Made by a program: the position numbers and the translations under genes. Shown piece by piece: positions 12,180 to 24,439 of a stretch of DNA of 64,000 nt; position 1 is the stretch's first letter; every line of letters starts with the position of its first letter. The notes beneath the pieces are model-generated. The model did no database searches. It was given only the letters and a program-made list of their open reading frames with translations, and was not told where the DNA came from. Source of the DNA: Onthophagus taurus. Lineage: Eukaryota; Arthropoda; Insecta; Coleoptera; Scarabaeidae. The stretch is taken from positions 32,681,501 to 32,745,500 of the forward strand of contig NC_091966.1 of NCBI RefSeq assembly GCF_036711975.1, in the 5' to 3' direction.

Positions 12180-12435
12180 CTAGCAAATTTTATTTTTAAC
12201 AAGTCTGCGCTCTCGCACCTTTGTTCTCAGATGCATAGATATCGAGGAAAATACGAAAATATGAAAATTTGATGAAAATCGTTGTTTTACAAGCTGTTAA
12301 TGGTAACTCTCAGGAATCGGAACATGCTACAAAAAAAAACTTAGAACAAAAGTTGTAGCATATTTTATTCTTAACAATATTGCTCTCTTTCACTTTTGTT
12401 CTCAGATGCATAAATATCGAGAAAAATTCGTTGTT
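12180..12435. repeat. Duplicated flank module of the ILP cluster
   Basis: Two direct copies of a block with GCTCTCGCACTTTTGTTCTC and ATGCATAGATATCGAGGAAA. Related copies lie at about 7470-7545, 7620-7700, 11340-11430, 17500-17580 and 17690-17760, always beside ILP loci. GATGAAAATCGTTGTTTTAC also appears downstream of GST-2 near 5020. Confidence 0.65.
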
Positions 12436-12451
12436 AATGCTGCATGTTGTA

Positions 12452-13481
12452 CACGGTAAAAAATGGATGTAAAAATACATTATAGTACATTAAACTACAA
12501 GATTGACTTATGAAATAATACATGAATTAACAACGTAATTTTCGAAATCCAGTTAATACCAAGTAAAATTGCAGGAAATTAGTAAATGTACTAAATATTA
12601 CATTTTTTTAATATGAATTACACAAAGCAGTGTAAACTATAGGAAAAACCTGTAAATAAATGGAAAATCAAGTAAATCAATGTAAATGTATTTAATAAAT
12701 TGGGAAATCATGTAATATTGTTAAAAATTACTATTACGAACATGCAAAATACGGAATGGCCCCACCACCACTTTCTGCGTTCTGTCGGCCGAATAGCGTT
12801 GCAACTACGCACAACGCGTTGACATCACTGTGCCGTGTAGAGTCTAATAAGTCTAATAACGTATGAATCGTCCAACGTTATACGCGCTCTCTTATAATAA
12901 TAATAATAATAAACCACTTTAATCTGTCCATTTAGTGTTTGGTTGTTTGGTGCCCTTTAGTACGCATACAGGTTGTACACAAAGTTTTTGAGTTCCGAGT
13001 TTGCCGTCTGTTAAAATTGTAAAAGTTTACACTTTTTCCACTATTTTTTTAATGCTTTTGTACTGTAAAACATTATAACAATGGTGGAAAAACTATTGGC
13101 TTTCATAATTTGGATATAAAACGAATTTGGATATGTAGAACTTCCATAATGACATTCGTATTTTTACATTTATTTAAGCTTAAAATTATGTAAATGTACA
13201 GGGCTGAATAATGAATTATTACATAGCAGACGAACTACAATATTCATAGCACAAGTAATTTTACATATAAATATAGTTATTTTTACGTGTTAAAACGTGT
13301 ACATTACCTGGGTTAAGAAGTAAAATTACATCAATCACAAACGAAAACTACAAACATAGAAATGGAAAATGCGCTTGTTTAGATATGTATTTATTTTGCT
13401 ATTACATACGTGTAACTTTTTACATGAATATCCATGGCAATAAATTACCAGTACTGGACCATGTAATTATTTTTTACTGTG
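12452..13481. mobile_element. MITE-like element, CACGGTAAAA/CACAGTAAAA ends, TA target
   Basis: Ends CACGGTAAAAAAT and the inverted CACAGTAAAAAAT delimit 1030 bp. The other palindrome arm (near 17475) keeps the uninterrupted site ATGTTGTAACCCTGC, which shows the insertion and a 2 bp TA duplication exactly. The interior is AT-rich with many GTAAAT words on both strands and no coding capacity. Confidence 0.88.
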
Positions 13482-13699
13482 TAACCCTGCTTAAAGTTTA
13501 TGGAAGAAATAATGTGACATTATATTCATTATGTTATTTTTAGGAAAAAATATATTTTTTTCAAGAAGAATTGGAGACTGCAGTAAACGGGTTGGTATAT
13601 TAAATTCGCTATTTAATCTTAACTAAATCAGCCAAATTTTGGCTGTACACTTTTAATCAATGAAATAAAAATGTTTAAAATTAAGCTTCTAATAACATG

Positions 13700-14124
13700 T
13701 CAACACTCTCTCGTGCTCACGACTAAGCAGTACTCTTCAACTTGTTCTCTGGTACATGTTTGTTTACAACATTCATCAACAATATCTCTTCGTTGACGGT
13801 AATGAACCATAGAATTATATTTATTTGCTGAATGGTCATTCATAATATTATTTTCTACGGGATAAGCCTCTTCCATATTTTTTATGTATCCTAAAATAGA
13901 AATGGTACACATTGTCAGATCTAGTAGGTTAATATTCTCAAAATAATGTTGTACTTACCGTTATCATCAATACTTCTAATATTTCTTTTCGGGAAAATAG
14001 GGTTAGTCGACTCACATACACAATTCACTAGGTCAACCAAAGCTTGTCCACAAGCTTTATACCTCTTTTCTGCGAGCCCAACGGTAAATACAATGGAAAG
14101 TATTAAAAATAATTTTAATCCCAT
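13700..14124 (-). CDS. Insulin-like peptide ILP-4 (two-chain type, eight cysteines)
   Basis: Exons 14124-13959 and 13890-13700 join in phase 1 into 118 residues. Signal MGLKLFLILSIVFTVGLA, B core CGQALVDLVNCVC, a KR site (PIFPKR) after the B chain, a C-peptide of about 55 residues, a furin-type RQRR site, and the A chain DIVDECCKQTCTREQVEEYC followed by LVVSTREC. Extra cysteines before CysB19 and at the C-terminus give eight in all, so a fourth disulfide is likely. Both cleavage sites are intact, so a two-chain hormone is expected. It is the only such intact copy in the window. Confidence 0.92.
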
Positions 14125-14208
14125 TATTATTGTATTTTTAATATTATTGAATTAATATTTCTATCGGCGAACTAAATAGAATATGCTGACAAGTGGTAAC
14201 AACATTTG

Positions 14209-14216
14209 CTTTTATA
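14209..14216 (-). promoter_or_regulatory. TATA box of ILP-4
   Basis: TATAAAAG on the minus strand in the conserved ILP promoter block, 86 bp before the start codon. Confidence 0.65.
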
Positions 14217-15299
14217 CTGCACATAGAATGAAGTCGTAAGATAACCTCTGCTGATATCAAAGTTGTAATATATTAATTTTCGTCTAAAGACTATTTGTGT
14301 TTATGATTTTATAATCTAAATAAAAACTAAGAAAAAGTAAATCAATTTCTAGGAAGAAATTTTAATCAAAATTCAATGTAATTATTATAATATGTCATTA
14401 ATTCAAATTTTATTAAAATGTCTTGTAAAGAATCTAAAATATTCTAATCATATTGCGATTATTGACAAATACTTAATTTTACAATATATATTTCTAAATA
14501 AATCTTTATTATTTGGTGTCTGCACACTTACTAATCACTAAAATAGAAATTTTTGAATTTAAGCTTACATATATATTATGTCAACTGAAATCGGGTATTT
14601 TGAGTTATATTTAGGAATTTAGTTCTCAAAACCAAATGAACATACCAATGAATGGGTTGATAGGTACATTAAATTCACCATTTAATTCTAAGTAAATCCA
14701 TCAAATTTTGACTCTTCACTTTTATTAATCAATAAATAAAAATCATTTAAGTTAAGCTTGTCGTAGCATACCAACACAAATCGTTTCTTTAATTACCAGA
14801 GCCCGGACAGTTTAACAGATTGATGCATTAAATTAACTATATACTTCCGAATACGTGTATACTGTTTGGTATCTTCACGTTTAATGATTAATAATATAGA
14901 AATTCTTGATATTAAGCTATATGCTATACATATATTAAAGATGTAGATAGGAAAAAGTGGGTTGATTGAATAACATCAATAACATTACTTGTCAGTGGTT
15001 TCGCCGAAGGCTGTGACTTTGTGTATTCCTCAACCCTGTGACCCAGACAACAATGTCATACCATCTGTGTTGATTAGTGTCACCGATGGCAACTCGAATT
15101 ATACGATTTCGGAAATTTTGAGAGTTGAATCTACTCTATTCAATTTGAATTGACTTGCGCAATTGATATTGAGCAACCGTCCATACCAAACAAGCAAGAA
15201 CACAGTTCTTCTTTGATGTACTGACACCGCCTCGACCTTTCCTGAATATCAAGGAGCAAACATTCGCTGGCTCGCTGACTGGTCATGACGACTTTTTAT

Positions 15300-15870
15300 T
15301 TTCAGTTTTCAAATCACACATCAAGGGATGGTTGATATAGAAGGGATAAATAAAGATGGAGCAAAACATGGTTGAAATTAATAAAGTGCTTGTTGCAAAT
15401 TCACATCAACACCCTACAAATTATATCGACACATTGTTACATACACACACAGGCTTTAGCAATAAGTAAGGTGCCCACTTATTTACAGAAAGTTCCAGAT
15501 GAAAGTGAGAAAATTATTAACTGCATTAAAGGCCATTGTTTGAATGCACATATTTCACAAAATATGTAACAAAGGGGAAGTACTTCTTTTTCATACGGAT
15601 GTTCGTTGGCTATCTCCAGAAAAATTCCAAACCGATTGTTTAAACTTAGACATCAACCTTAAGTTTTTCTTAATGATGGATTTAAGCTGAAAAATTGTTT
15701 ACATTACTGAAAATGGCTTTGTAAACTAGCATACTTAGCAGATACATACTCTATTTTAAATTGCCTCAACTTATAGTTATAAGGTAAAGAAATCTCATTG
15801 TTTGACTTTCAGGATAAAGTAAATATTACCCTAGCATTTATGTTTAAGAATATGCAAGGTTGCAATCAAT
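15300..15870 (+). mobile_element. hAT-type transposase relic (ZBED5-like)
   Basis: Decayed plus-strand text resembles the ZBED5/FAM200-like hAT group: IHTQALA, YLQKVPDESEKIINCIKG, then in another frame FFFHTDVRWLSP, LKFFLNDGFKLKN, ADTYSILNCLNLQL and FQDKVN. Stops and frame changes are frequent. It sits in the spacer of inverted duplication B. No terminal repeats were identified. Confidence 0.6.
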
Positions 15871-16709
15871 AAATCATAACTCCGAAATTTGAAGTTTCGA
15901 AGAAATGATCTTCAATGTATTAAATAGTAAATAAATTTACTTTAAATTGCTTTTTATTTCATGATGATATCTCAATTAGTTTTTAAGATACGCTATATAA
16001 GATAGGGGAAAGTAATTAATAAATCCCGATTCCCCACTGTCAACAACTCTTCTAACTGATGCAATGTTCTTTAGCTAATCTCATTGGCAATGTACTTCTT
16101 GCAAATAATCACCACAGAATACACTTTGATATGGGGTTTTAAAACCATGGTGAAATTTACCAAACAAAAACTTAAATAAAACATTTATCAAAGTCCACAT
16201 ATTTTTTCGCATACAATTAAAAGGTACAATAAAAACTATAGCATTCCATTTAAAATAATGAAGTTGAGGCCACGATTTTGAAACTACTGTATATTGTATA
16301 TTAAGTATTTGTCAATAATCGTAAAATGATTAGAATATTTTAGGTTCTTTACAAGACATTTTAATAAAATTTTCCTCTGAAAATGATTATTTGGAAGATA
16401 TTGACAAAATCCTTGAGTACTGATTCAAAGTAAGAAAAATTACTTGAAGACTAGGTTTTGATGAATGCTGTAAACGATCTTGTTCACGCAATACTTTGTT
16501 ATCATATCGTGATTTTTAACGGATTTAATGAAATATTATAATTATTACATTGAATTTTGATTAAAATTTCTTCCTAGAAATTGATATACTTTTGCTTAGC
16601 TTTTATTTAGATTATAAAATCATAAACACAAATAATATTTAGACGAAAATTAATATATTACAACTTTGATATCAGCAGAGGTTATCTTATGACTTCATTC
16701 TATGTGCAG

Positions 16710-16717
16710 TATAAAAG
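16710..16717 (+). promoter_or_regulatory. TATA box of ILP-5
   Basis: TATAAAAG in the conserved ILP promoter block although the gene behind it is broken. Confidence 0.55.
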
Positions 16718-16780
16718 GAAATGTTGTTACTACTTGTCGGCATATTCTATGTAGTTTGCCGATAGAGATATTAATTCAAT

Positions 16781-17186
16781 ATGGGATTAAAATTATTTTT
16801 AATACTTTCCATTGTATTTACCGTTGGGATCGCAGAAAAGAGGTATAAAGCTTGTGGACAAGCTTTGGTGGACTATGGACTAACCCTATTTTCCCGAGTA
16901 GAAATATTAGAAGTATTGATGATAACGGTAAGTACAACATTATTTTGAGAATATTAACCTACTAGATCTGACAATGTGTACCATTTCTATTTTAGGATAC
17001 ATAAAAAATATGGAAGAGGCTTATCCCGTAGAAAATAATATTATGACTGACCATTCAGCAAATAAATATAATTCTATGGTTCATTACCGTCAACGAAGAA
17101 ATATTGTTGATGAATGTTGTAAAGAAACATGTACCAGAGAACAAGTTGAGGAGTACTGCTTAGTCGTGAGCACGAGAGAGTGTTGA
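16781..17186 (+). pseudogene. Insulin-like peptide pseudogene ILP-5
   Basis: Exon 1 16781-16927 is the copy of ILP-4 with a 19 bp loss just after CGQALVDY, which removes both B-chain C-terminal cysteines and shifts the frame. Exon 2 (16996-17186) is fully intact with RQRR, NIVDECCKETCTREQVEEYC and the STREC tail. Splice sites and promoter are kept, so the loss looks recent. Confidence 0.85.
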
Positions 17187-17837
17187 CATGTTATTAGAAG
17201 CTTAACTTTAAACATTTTTATTTAATTGATTAATAAAAGTGTACAGCCGAAATTACAACCCGTTTACTGCAGTCTCCAATTCTTCTTGAAAAAAATATAT
17301 TTTTTCCTAAAAATAACATAATGAATATAATGTCACCATGTATAAAACACCATCATGTTTTATACATGATAGTTTTCTTTCGTTTGTTACCCCAAGTATT
17401 GTTCGTGCTATAAAAAGTAATCTCTGCTGAAGACGTCAGCCGACGAAGATTATTTCTTCCATAAACTTTAAGCAGGGTTACAACATGCAGCATTAACAAC
17501 GAATTTTTCTCGATATTTATGCATCTGAGAACAAAAGTGAAAGGGAGCAATATTGTTAAGAATAAAATATGCTACAACTTTTGTTCTAAGTTTTTTTTTT
17601 GTAGCATGTTCCGATTCCTGAGTGTTACCATTAACAGCTTGTAAAGCAACGATTTTCATCAAATTTTCATATTTTCGTATTTTCCTGGATATCTGTGCAT
17701 CTGAGAACAAAGGTGCGAGGGCGCAGAATTGTTAAGAATAAAATTTGCTAGGTACTACTTTTGTTCTACTTGTCAGCATATTCTATTTAGTTTCCCGATA
17801 GAGATATTAACTCAGTAATATTAAAAATAAAATAATA

Positions 17838-18260
17838 ATGGGATTAAAATTATTATTAATACTTTCCATTGTGTTTACCGTTGAGATCTCAGGGAAGATA
17901 TATCATGCTTGTGGACAAGCTTTGACTAATACACTACTGAATTGTGTATGTAACACGACTAACTCTGTCGTCGCGAATAGAAATATTAGAAGTATTGATA
18001 ATAACAGTAAGTACAATATTATTTTGAGAATATTAACGTACTAGGTCTGACAATGTGTAGCATTTCTATTTTAAGATACAAAGAAAATATGGAAAAGCGT
18101 ATCCCTTAGAAAATTATATTATGAGTGTATAATTGAGCAAATAAATATAATTCTATGATTCATTACCGTCAACGAAGAGTATTGTTGATGAATGTTGTGA
18201 GAAATTATATACCAGAGAACAAATTGAGGAGTACAGCAAAACCGTGAAATGTAATAAATT
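17838..18260 (+). pseudogene. Insulin-like peptide pseudogene ILP-6
   Basis: Exon 1 17838-18006 is open (signal MGLKLLLILSIVFTVEISG, B core CGQALTNTLLNCVC). The exon 2 acceptor is altered (TTTTAAG), the frame is disrupted, and the A-chain text reads CEKLYTREQIEEYSK with two cysteines lost. The upstream TATA block is missing exactly as in ILP-3, its inverted twin. Confidence 0.78.
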
Positions 18261-18443
18261 GCAAAAGATATCAAAAAAAATAGATTTGCGTTTACATGTT
18301 ATTAGAAGCTTAACTTAAAAATTTTTTATTTCATTGATTAATGAAAGTGAAGAACCGAAGATTGGCGAATATACTTAAAAATACATAGTGAATATAATAT
18401 ACCAATCTGTTTATTAATGTCTCCGGTTGTTCTTGTGAAATAC

Positions 18444-18990
18444 AGGGTGATTCACATAAGAACCGACACAGAGTAGGGACATGTAGAGGACAATAAATTA
18501 AGATGATTTAACGCAACTTATCTCTATACTAAGTTGTACCCCTGAAGAGTTATAGGCCTTCAAAATTGGGTCTTAAATTTTTAAAACATTGAATATCTTC
18601 GTAATACATTAAGCTAGAAAAACCAAATTTGGTATACATTATGAGTATACCGAAGGTATTAATTGGTAGAAAATTGAGACCAATTGACGCATTTCAAAGG
18701 GTTGATTAAGAGTGATGGGCCCCTAAATTTTGACAGATTTTTTTTAACCTTTTGGTGGATTTAATACATTATTACCTCATTTAATGTGGAATTTAATTTT
18801 AAAATTTTTTTTACTCTTATTATTTTTTAAAAAACATGGTCGTTTTCATAAAAAACTCAAATAACTATAGACACGTATTTCGTTAATGTTAAACAAAAAT
18901 AAATCACATAATTATATGCCCCATACACACGAAATAAGTAATTGCGAAATAAATTACAAATTAAAATATTGTTTTGGAATACAATAAAAA
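18444..18990. mobile_element. Possible DNA-transposon fragment beginning TACAGGGTGATTCACATAAG
   Basis: The TACAGGGTGATTCAC start is typical of insect Tc1/mariner-like termini. No matching inverted end or transposase was found, so the boundary on the right is a guess. Confidence 0.3.
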
Positions 18991-20080
18991 AAAAGAAAAA
19001 GATTGGAATTGACCTCTTGGACAAACTCATTCGAAAATATAGTTGCTGCAGAACTACTAGAAGATGGCCATTTACATTGTTTATGAGTTATTTGGACATT
19101 GCGGCATACAATGCGTAATCAGTACAAAAGTACTGATTAGGCTGGAAATGTTTCTGCCAAAAGAGAAGAAAAATGTTCTTACAGGAACAAGGCATGTCAG
19201 TTATCTAACCAGATATAAATCGAAGAGCATCAAATATTATATTAATATAGATGGAAAGGGAATACTAAATAGATTAAAAAATGCCATTACAGAATTGAAG
19301 TACAGGAAGAAAAATAAGATACCGATGTCCCGAACCATCAACAACCCAAAAGAAAATAATTATATCGATTACTTAGAAATTAAAACAAAAAAGAATAATG
19401 ACTAACTTGAATTTTATTATTAAACAGTGTTGTTATTTATGTTGAACAGTTATGCAAATTAAAAGAATAAATAGTATATCGTTAGAATCATTAAAAAAAG
19501 TATTTTTAGCCGGAGATGTCAATTATATTATTAATTTTGAGATAAAATTCAAAATGGTATCTATCAAAATGACTTCCTTCTGTGTCCTTTCCATTACAGA
19601 TTTAAAAGTTGCTGCATAATACACGGTGTTTGTGACCACCCAGATATAACATGTTTTTTTTTGTATGTTTTCAAATTGTTTAAAATGCAAACCGCCGAAA
19701 TCGCCTCACTAGCATTACTAAATCCTAATAAAGTAGTCTTCACAGAATGGTTACTAAAGAAATAAAATAGCTATACAGATTGTTGGAAACAGACTTTATA
19801 CTGATGATGTACACTTTTGAATGTTGTAGTTAAGCAAATTTCATGAAGATTTAATGCTCCATAAATAATTTCTTATTTTCCATAGTCATCATTTCAACTG
19901 TAAATCTGTAAACTTGTTTAATATATTTTCTCTTGTATTAATCAGTAAATTAAATTTGTTATATTTAGGCTATTTGACAAACGATTTTGTACATTAAATT
20001 CACTAATAAATAAAGTCAATAATTCCACCAAATTTCTAGTCAATTACTAAGATATAAGTTTTTTATAACAAAATGGTGTT
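18991..20080. other. Spacer with an unassigned 113-codon ORF and one dispersed repeat
   Basis: The plus-strand ORF 19064-19405 resembles no family I know and is lysine/asparagine-rich. About 19560-19700 shares text such as TTTAAAAGTTGCTGC and ACCCAGAT with 26510-26650, so it is a dispersed repeat. Nothing else was recognised. Confidence 0.4.
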
Positions 20081-20085
20081 ATTAG

Positions 20086-20470
20086 TTATCCGCAAAACTC
20101 CTTAATCTGTGCTATGGTACATTCCTTCAGACAACAAAGATGAGTGATACTACTTCTTGCTTTACGGTAATGAACCATAGAATTATATTTATTTGTTGAA
20201 TAGTCATTTATAGTATTATATTCTGATGGATATACCTTTTTCATATTTTTCATGTATCCTAAAATAAAATCGTACATATTTTCAAAATTTGTAGATAAAT
20301 ATTCTCAATAAAATATTGCACTTACGGTTATCATCAATACTTCTCTTCGAGAAAGAAAAAGTATTACAAACCGCAGACAATAGATTATCTCCACATGCTT
20401 GATACCTATTTTCTGAGATCCCAACGTGAAACATAATGGAAACTATTAATAATAATTTTAATCTTAGTAT
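20086..20470 (-). pseudogene. Diverged insulin-like peptide locus ILP-7, probably a pseudogene
   Basis: Exon 2 (20257-20086) is intact: a C-peptide with NKYNSMVHYRKAR, a furin-like RKAR site, and the A chain SSITHLCCLKECTIAQIKEF-CG, ending right after the last cysteine without the STREC tail. Exon 1 (about 20466-20332) lacks the usual ATG (RLKLLLIVSIM replaces MGLKL) and its B core CGDNLLSAVC is three residues too short for insulin spacing. A downstream ATG would remove the signal peptide. It is the most divergent copy and lacks the extra cysteine pair, so it may reflect an older six-cysteine form. Confidence 0.7.
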
Positions 20471-20914
20471 TAATTTATTTTGAATGTTATTGAATTAATA
20501 TTACTGCCTGTTTTTCTGCAAAAAGCACGTTATTTAAAAAATTCATACTTTCGTATGCTATTTATATTTACTTTTTATTTCCTCTTAACTTTGTTAGAAG
20601 ATGTGCCAGTCAAGGCACAACAAGATATCTTGCAAAAGTATTGTTTCAAATAAGGTTAATCTAAAGACAAAATTAAACAAATAAAAGGAATTATTGATTT
20701 ATTTATTATTAATTTTATAGCATTATTTTCTTAAAACTAAAGCAAATGCTCAAATTGTTTCCGTCGGCACTAATACAAGCAATAATTACTAGTTGTGCAA
20801 ATCTCTGCATTTATTTCTTCTGCTGCTGTATAAATATTGTGGAACAGTTCTACAAGATTTTCAATCGGTTTTTAATACACTGTTTCATTTATGCAATCCT
20901 AATAAATTAATATC

Positions 20915-23500
20915 TACAGATGCTGTATTCGTGATGAGATAAGTCGTAGAAAAGTCAATAGAATATACTAAACCCCCATTCTTATATTTCATTGATTTAG
21001 AAAACTTTTTGATAAGATCAGATTAAAAGATATCTAAAAACTGCTTTGCAACCGCGGATAACAGCATACAAGAATGGATAAATGGAAAACTCATTAAAAA
21101 AATTCCTGTAAATGCTGGCATTCGACAAGGGGATTCATTGTATCTCCTACCAGGCGCCTACCAGGCGTGCTTTTTCGTGAGTGTGCATCAGTGCTTACTG
21201 AACCACTTTTTTACATTTTCAATACTTCTCTGCGAACGGCTATTGTCCCATCCGAATGGAAAAAAGCTCTAATACTGCCCATCCATAAGACTGGCGACCG
21301 AAATTTAGTCGTCAACTACAGACCTATTTCTATTCTGTCAATTGCCTCTAAGATCTTTGAACGTCTAGTTTACGATCTGCTTTTCTTTAAGGTCAAATCT
21401 TACATAATCCCGGAGCAATACGGCTTTTTTCGTGGCAGGTCAGTGGAGTCTAACCTAATCACATTTTCTAATTTTTTACTGAATGCTCTAGACAAAAATT
21501 ACCAGGTGGATGCTGTATATACAGACTACAGTAAGGCCCTTTGACAGAATAGATCACGGAATTCTTTTTAAGAAACTCTTTAATTATGACATCCCTGTTG
21601 GTTTGATTTATTGGTTATTTTCTTACATCTCTAGCAGATCACAAGCTGTTACCATTAATGGCTATCGCTCTTCCTTCAAAGAGATAACTTCCGGTGTGGC
21701 GCAAGGCAGTCATTTGGGACCGTTGTTGTTTCTGCTATATATCAATGACATTCATGCGTGTTTTCATTACTCCAAGTTTCTGCTATACGCTGACGATAGC
21801 AAAATATTTACCACGATTTGTTCACCTGACGACTGCGAAAAATTGCAGGAGGACTTGGTCCGATTACAGGCTTATTGTGTAAACAACAATCTTTTCATCA
21901 ATCACGATAAATGCACGAAAATTACATTTACACGCAAACGCTATCCCATTGTTTTCGATTATTCCCTCGGCCCTAATACTCTTATACCATCTGATTGTGT
22001 TCGAGATCTTGGGGTTCTCTTTGATTCTAAACTTGCGTTTTCAGCTCATATCGATTTTATTGTTAATAAGGCCTCTCGCATGTTCGGATTTATTTGTCGT
22101 GTCTCCCGTCCTTTTACTAACTTATCCTGTATTCGTTCTCTTTACTTCGCCTTCGTTTCTTCTATCCTTAACTATGCATCTTCTGTTTGGAACCCTCAAT
22201 ACCATATGTACATTGATCGACTAGAACAAGTTCAAAAACGTTTTCTTCGGTACCTATCGCGAAAATTCTACTTACCATACTGTGATTACGCACAGCGATG
22301 CTTAATATTTGGAGTCCCTCAACTCTCTTCCAGGCGCATTAGTAACGATTTAATGCTGCTTTATAAAGTGAGTAACGGCACTGTTGACTGCTCCTCGATT
22401 CTATCTCAGTTACAGTTTAGGATTCCTGTTCGACCATCCCGTGATTTATCGGTATTCTACGTGCCTTGTACCAATACAAATGTGTTTTCTAACTCCGTGG
22501 TCCCTCGTCTCATGTTTTCTTATAACAATTTTTGTTCTGATTTAGACTTGTTTGCTACTCCCCGGTCTACATTTAGGAAATTGGTTAATGATCTCCCATG
22601 TGCATCTCGTGCGCCGTTTGACTTGCGACGTTAATTCTGTTTTTGATTCATTTTTTTTTTTCTATATTTTTGATTATTAGTTTTGTTTAAGTTTCACTTT
22701 TTTGTTAAATTTTATTTCTGTTGGTATTTTTTTTTGTTAACCTGTTTGATATTTTTTTTTTGTTACTTATTGCTAAATTCTTGTTTTTAGTTTATAATAT
22801 TGTATATTTTTAGTGGATGCTTCGCTGGGCTTGTCCCGTTTGCATCCCAAATAAAAAATAAAATAAATAAAAATAAAATAAATCTCTACTATTCAATCTT
22901 GTGATGGATGTAATCATAACAAAAGTTAAGACTAGTAGGGGCTACAAAATGGGTGATCAATAAGTAAGCTGGAAGTGACATTCAGGTACTTGGGAGTTAA
23001 ATTATCAAGTTACGGTAATATTGACGAGGAAGTATCCCAACAAGTCAGGAAAGCCAGTAAAATCGCAGGCTGCTTAAACGACACTTTACGAAAGAACAAA
23101 CATCTACATATTAACACTAAATCGAGAAGATATAAGAGCACCATCATGACCTATACGGTTGAGACTAGACCTGACACGTCTAAAAAGATACTTCGCAGAA
23201 TCACCGGTAAAACTCTATACGATAGAGAAAGAAGCGAAGACTTAAGAACATTATGTGGAGTGGAAAATGTCAACAATTGGATACATAAACGGAAGAAAGA
23301 ATTGAATGCATACATAGAAAGAATGGAACAAGATAGATAGTGAAAAAGGCCACGGATAAATCGCCGCTAGGTAAATGTAAAAGTCTAGGACGACTAGGAA
23401 AAGATGGAGCGACAATTTGCGCTCAGATTAGGGGCATCATTGACGAAGAACAGGCTTTAAGTCTGAGTGGAGAAAGCAGAAGAAGAAACTGTCTAAAATA
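20915..23500 (+). mobile_element. Outer LINE relic, split by a second LINE
   Basis: The left part (to about 21139) encodes YFIDLE..., SIQEWINGKLIKKIPVNA and GIRQGDSLYLL; the right part (from 22883) resumes LLFNLVMDVIITKVK, then YLGVKLSSYGNIDEEVSQQV, ETRPDTSKKILRRITGKTLY and CGVENVNNWIHKRKKELNAY, with a tail like SPLGKCKSLGRL. These are the reverse-transcriptase middle and C-terminal parts of one LINE family. The YADD region is missing and stops occur. Confidence 0.82.
21140..22882 (+). mobile_element. Inner LINE (Jockey/CR1-like reverse transcriptase), 5' truncated
   Basis: Two overlapping frames (21167-21544 and 21510-22634) encode one reverse transcriptase: WKKALILPIHKTGDRN, NYRPISILSIASKIFERLVY, EQYGFFRGRSVESN, YTDYSKA, FDRIDHGILFKKL, SGVAQGSHLGPLLFLLYIND and YADDSKIF (21786). 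The frame break at about 21538 is a single extra C in GGCCCTTTGAC. The rest is open to the stop at 22634, so the copy is young. A 3' tail of AATAAAATAAAT-type repeats ends near 22880. Endonuclease and 5' end are absent. Clade beyond Jockey/CR1 is uncertain. Confidence 0.88.
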
Positions 23501-23625
23501 CGAATCGACAAAAGTGCCTTATTGAATATGAATTGTAATTGAAACAAAATTTTTTTTTAATTCGGTTATATTTAAAGAATTATTTGGAAAAAATAAACTT
23601 TATTGTTGAAAGTTATAACAATATT

Positions 23626-24433
<808 letters not shown>

Positions 24434-24439
24434 TCTATT

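Larger units (their letters stand above)
11555..14490. repeat. Left arm of inverted duplication B (carries ILP-3 and ILP-4)
   Basis: Inverted partner of 16290-18375. Gene order from the outside inward is ILP-3, about 250 bp of repeated flank, then ILP-4. The left arm is longer because of the 1.03 kb insertion at 12452-13481. Confidence 0.85.
16290..18375. repeat. Right arm of inverted duplication B (carries ILP-5 and ILP-6)
   Basis: Reverse-complement partner of 11555-14490 without the MITE. The inner edge pairs TTAAGTATTTGTCAATAAT-like text near 16295 with its complement near 14465. Confidence 0.85.

Noticed and set aside
13946-14155. Plus-strand ORFs overlapping ILP exons
   Set aside because: These are antisense shadows of the conserved ILP exon 1 and recur on the opposite strand of every copy.
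19064-19405. 113-codon ORF that could be a small gene
   Set aside because: No recognisable domain, no splice or promoter context, and it lies next to transposon-like sequence. Left as unassigned.
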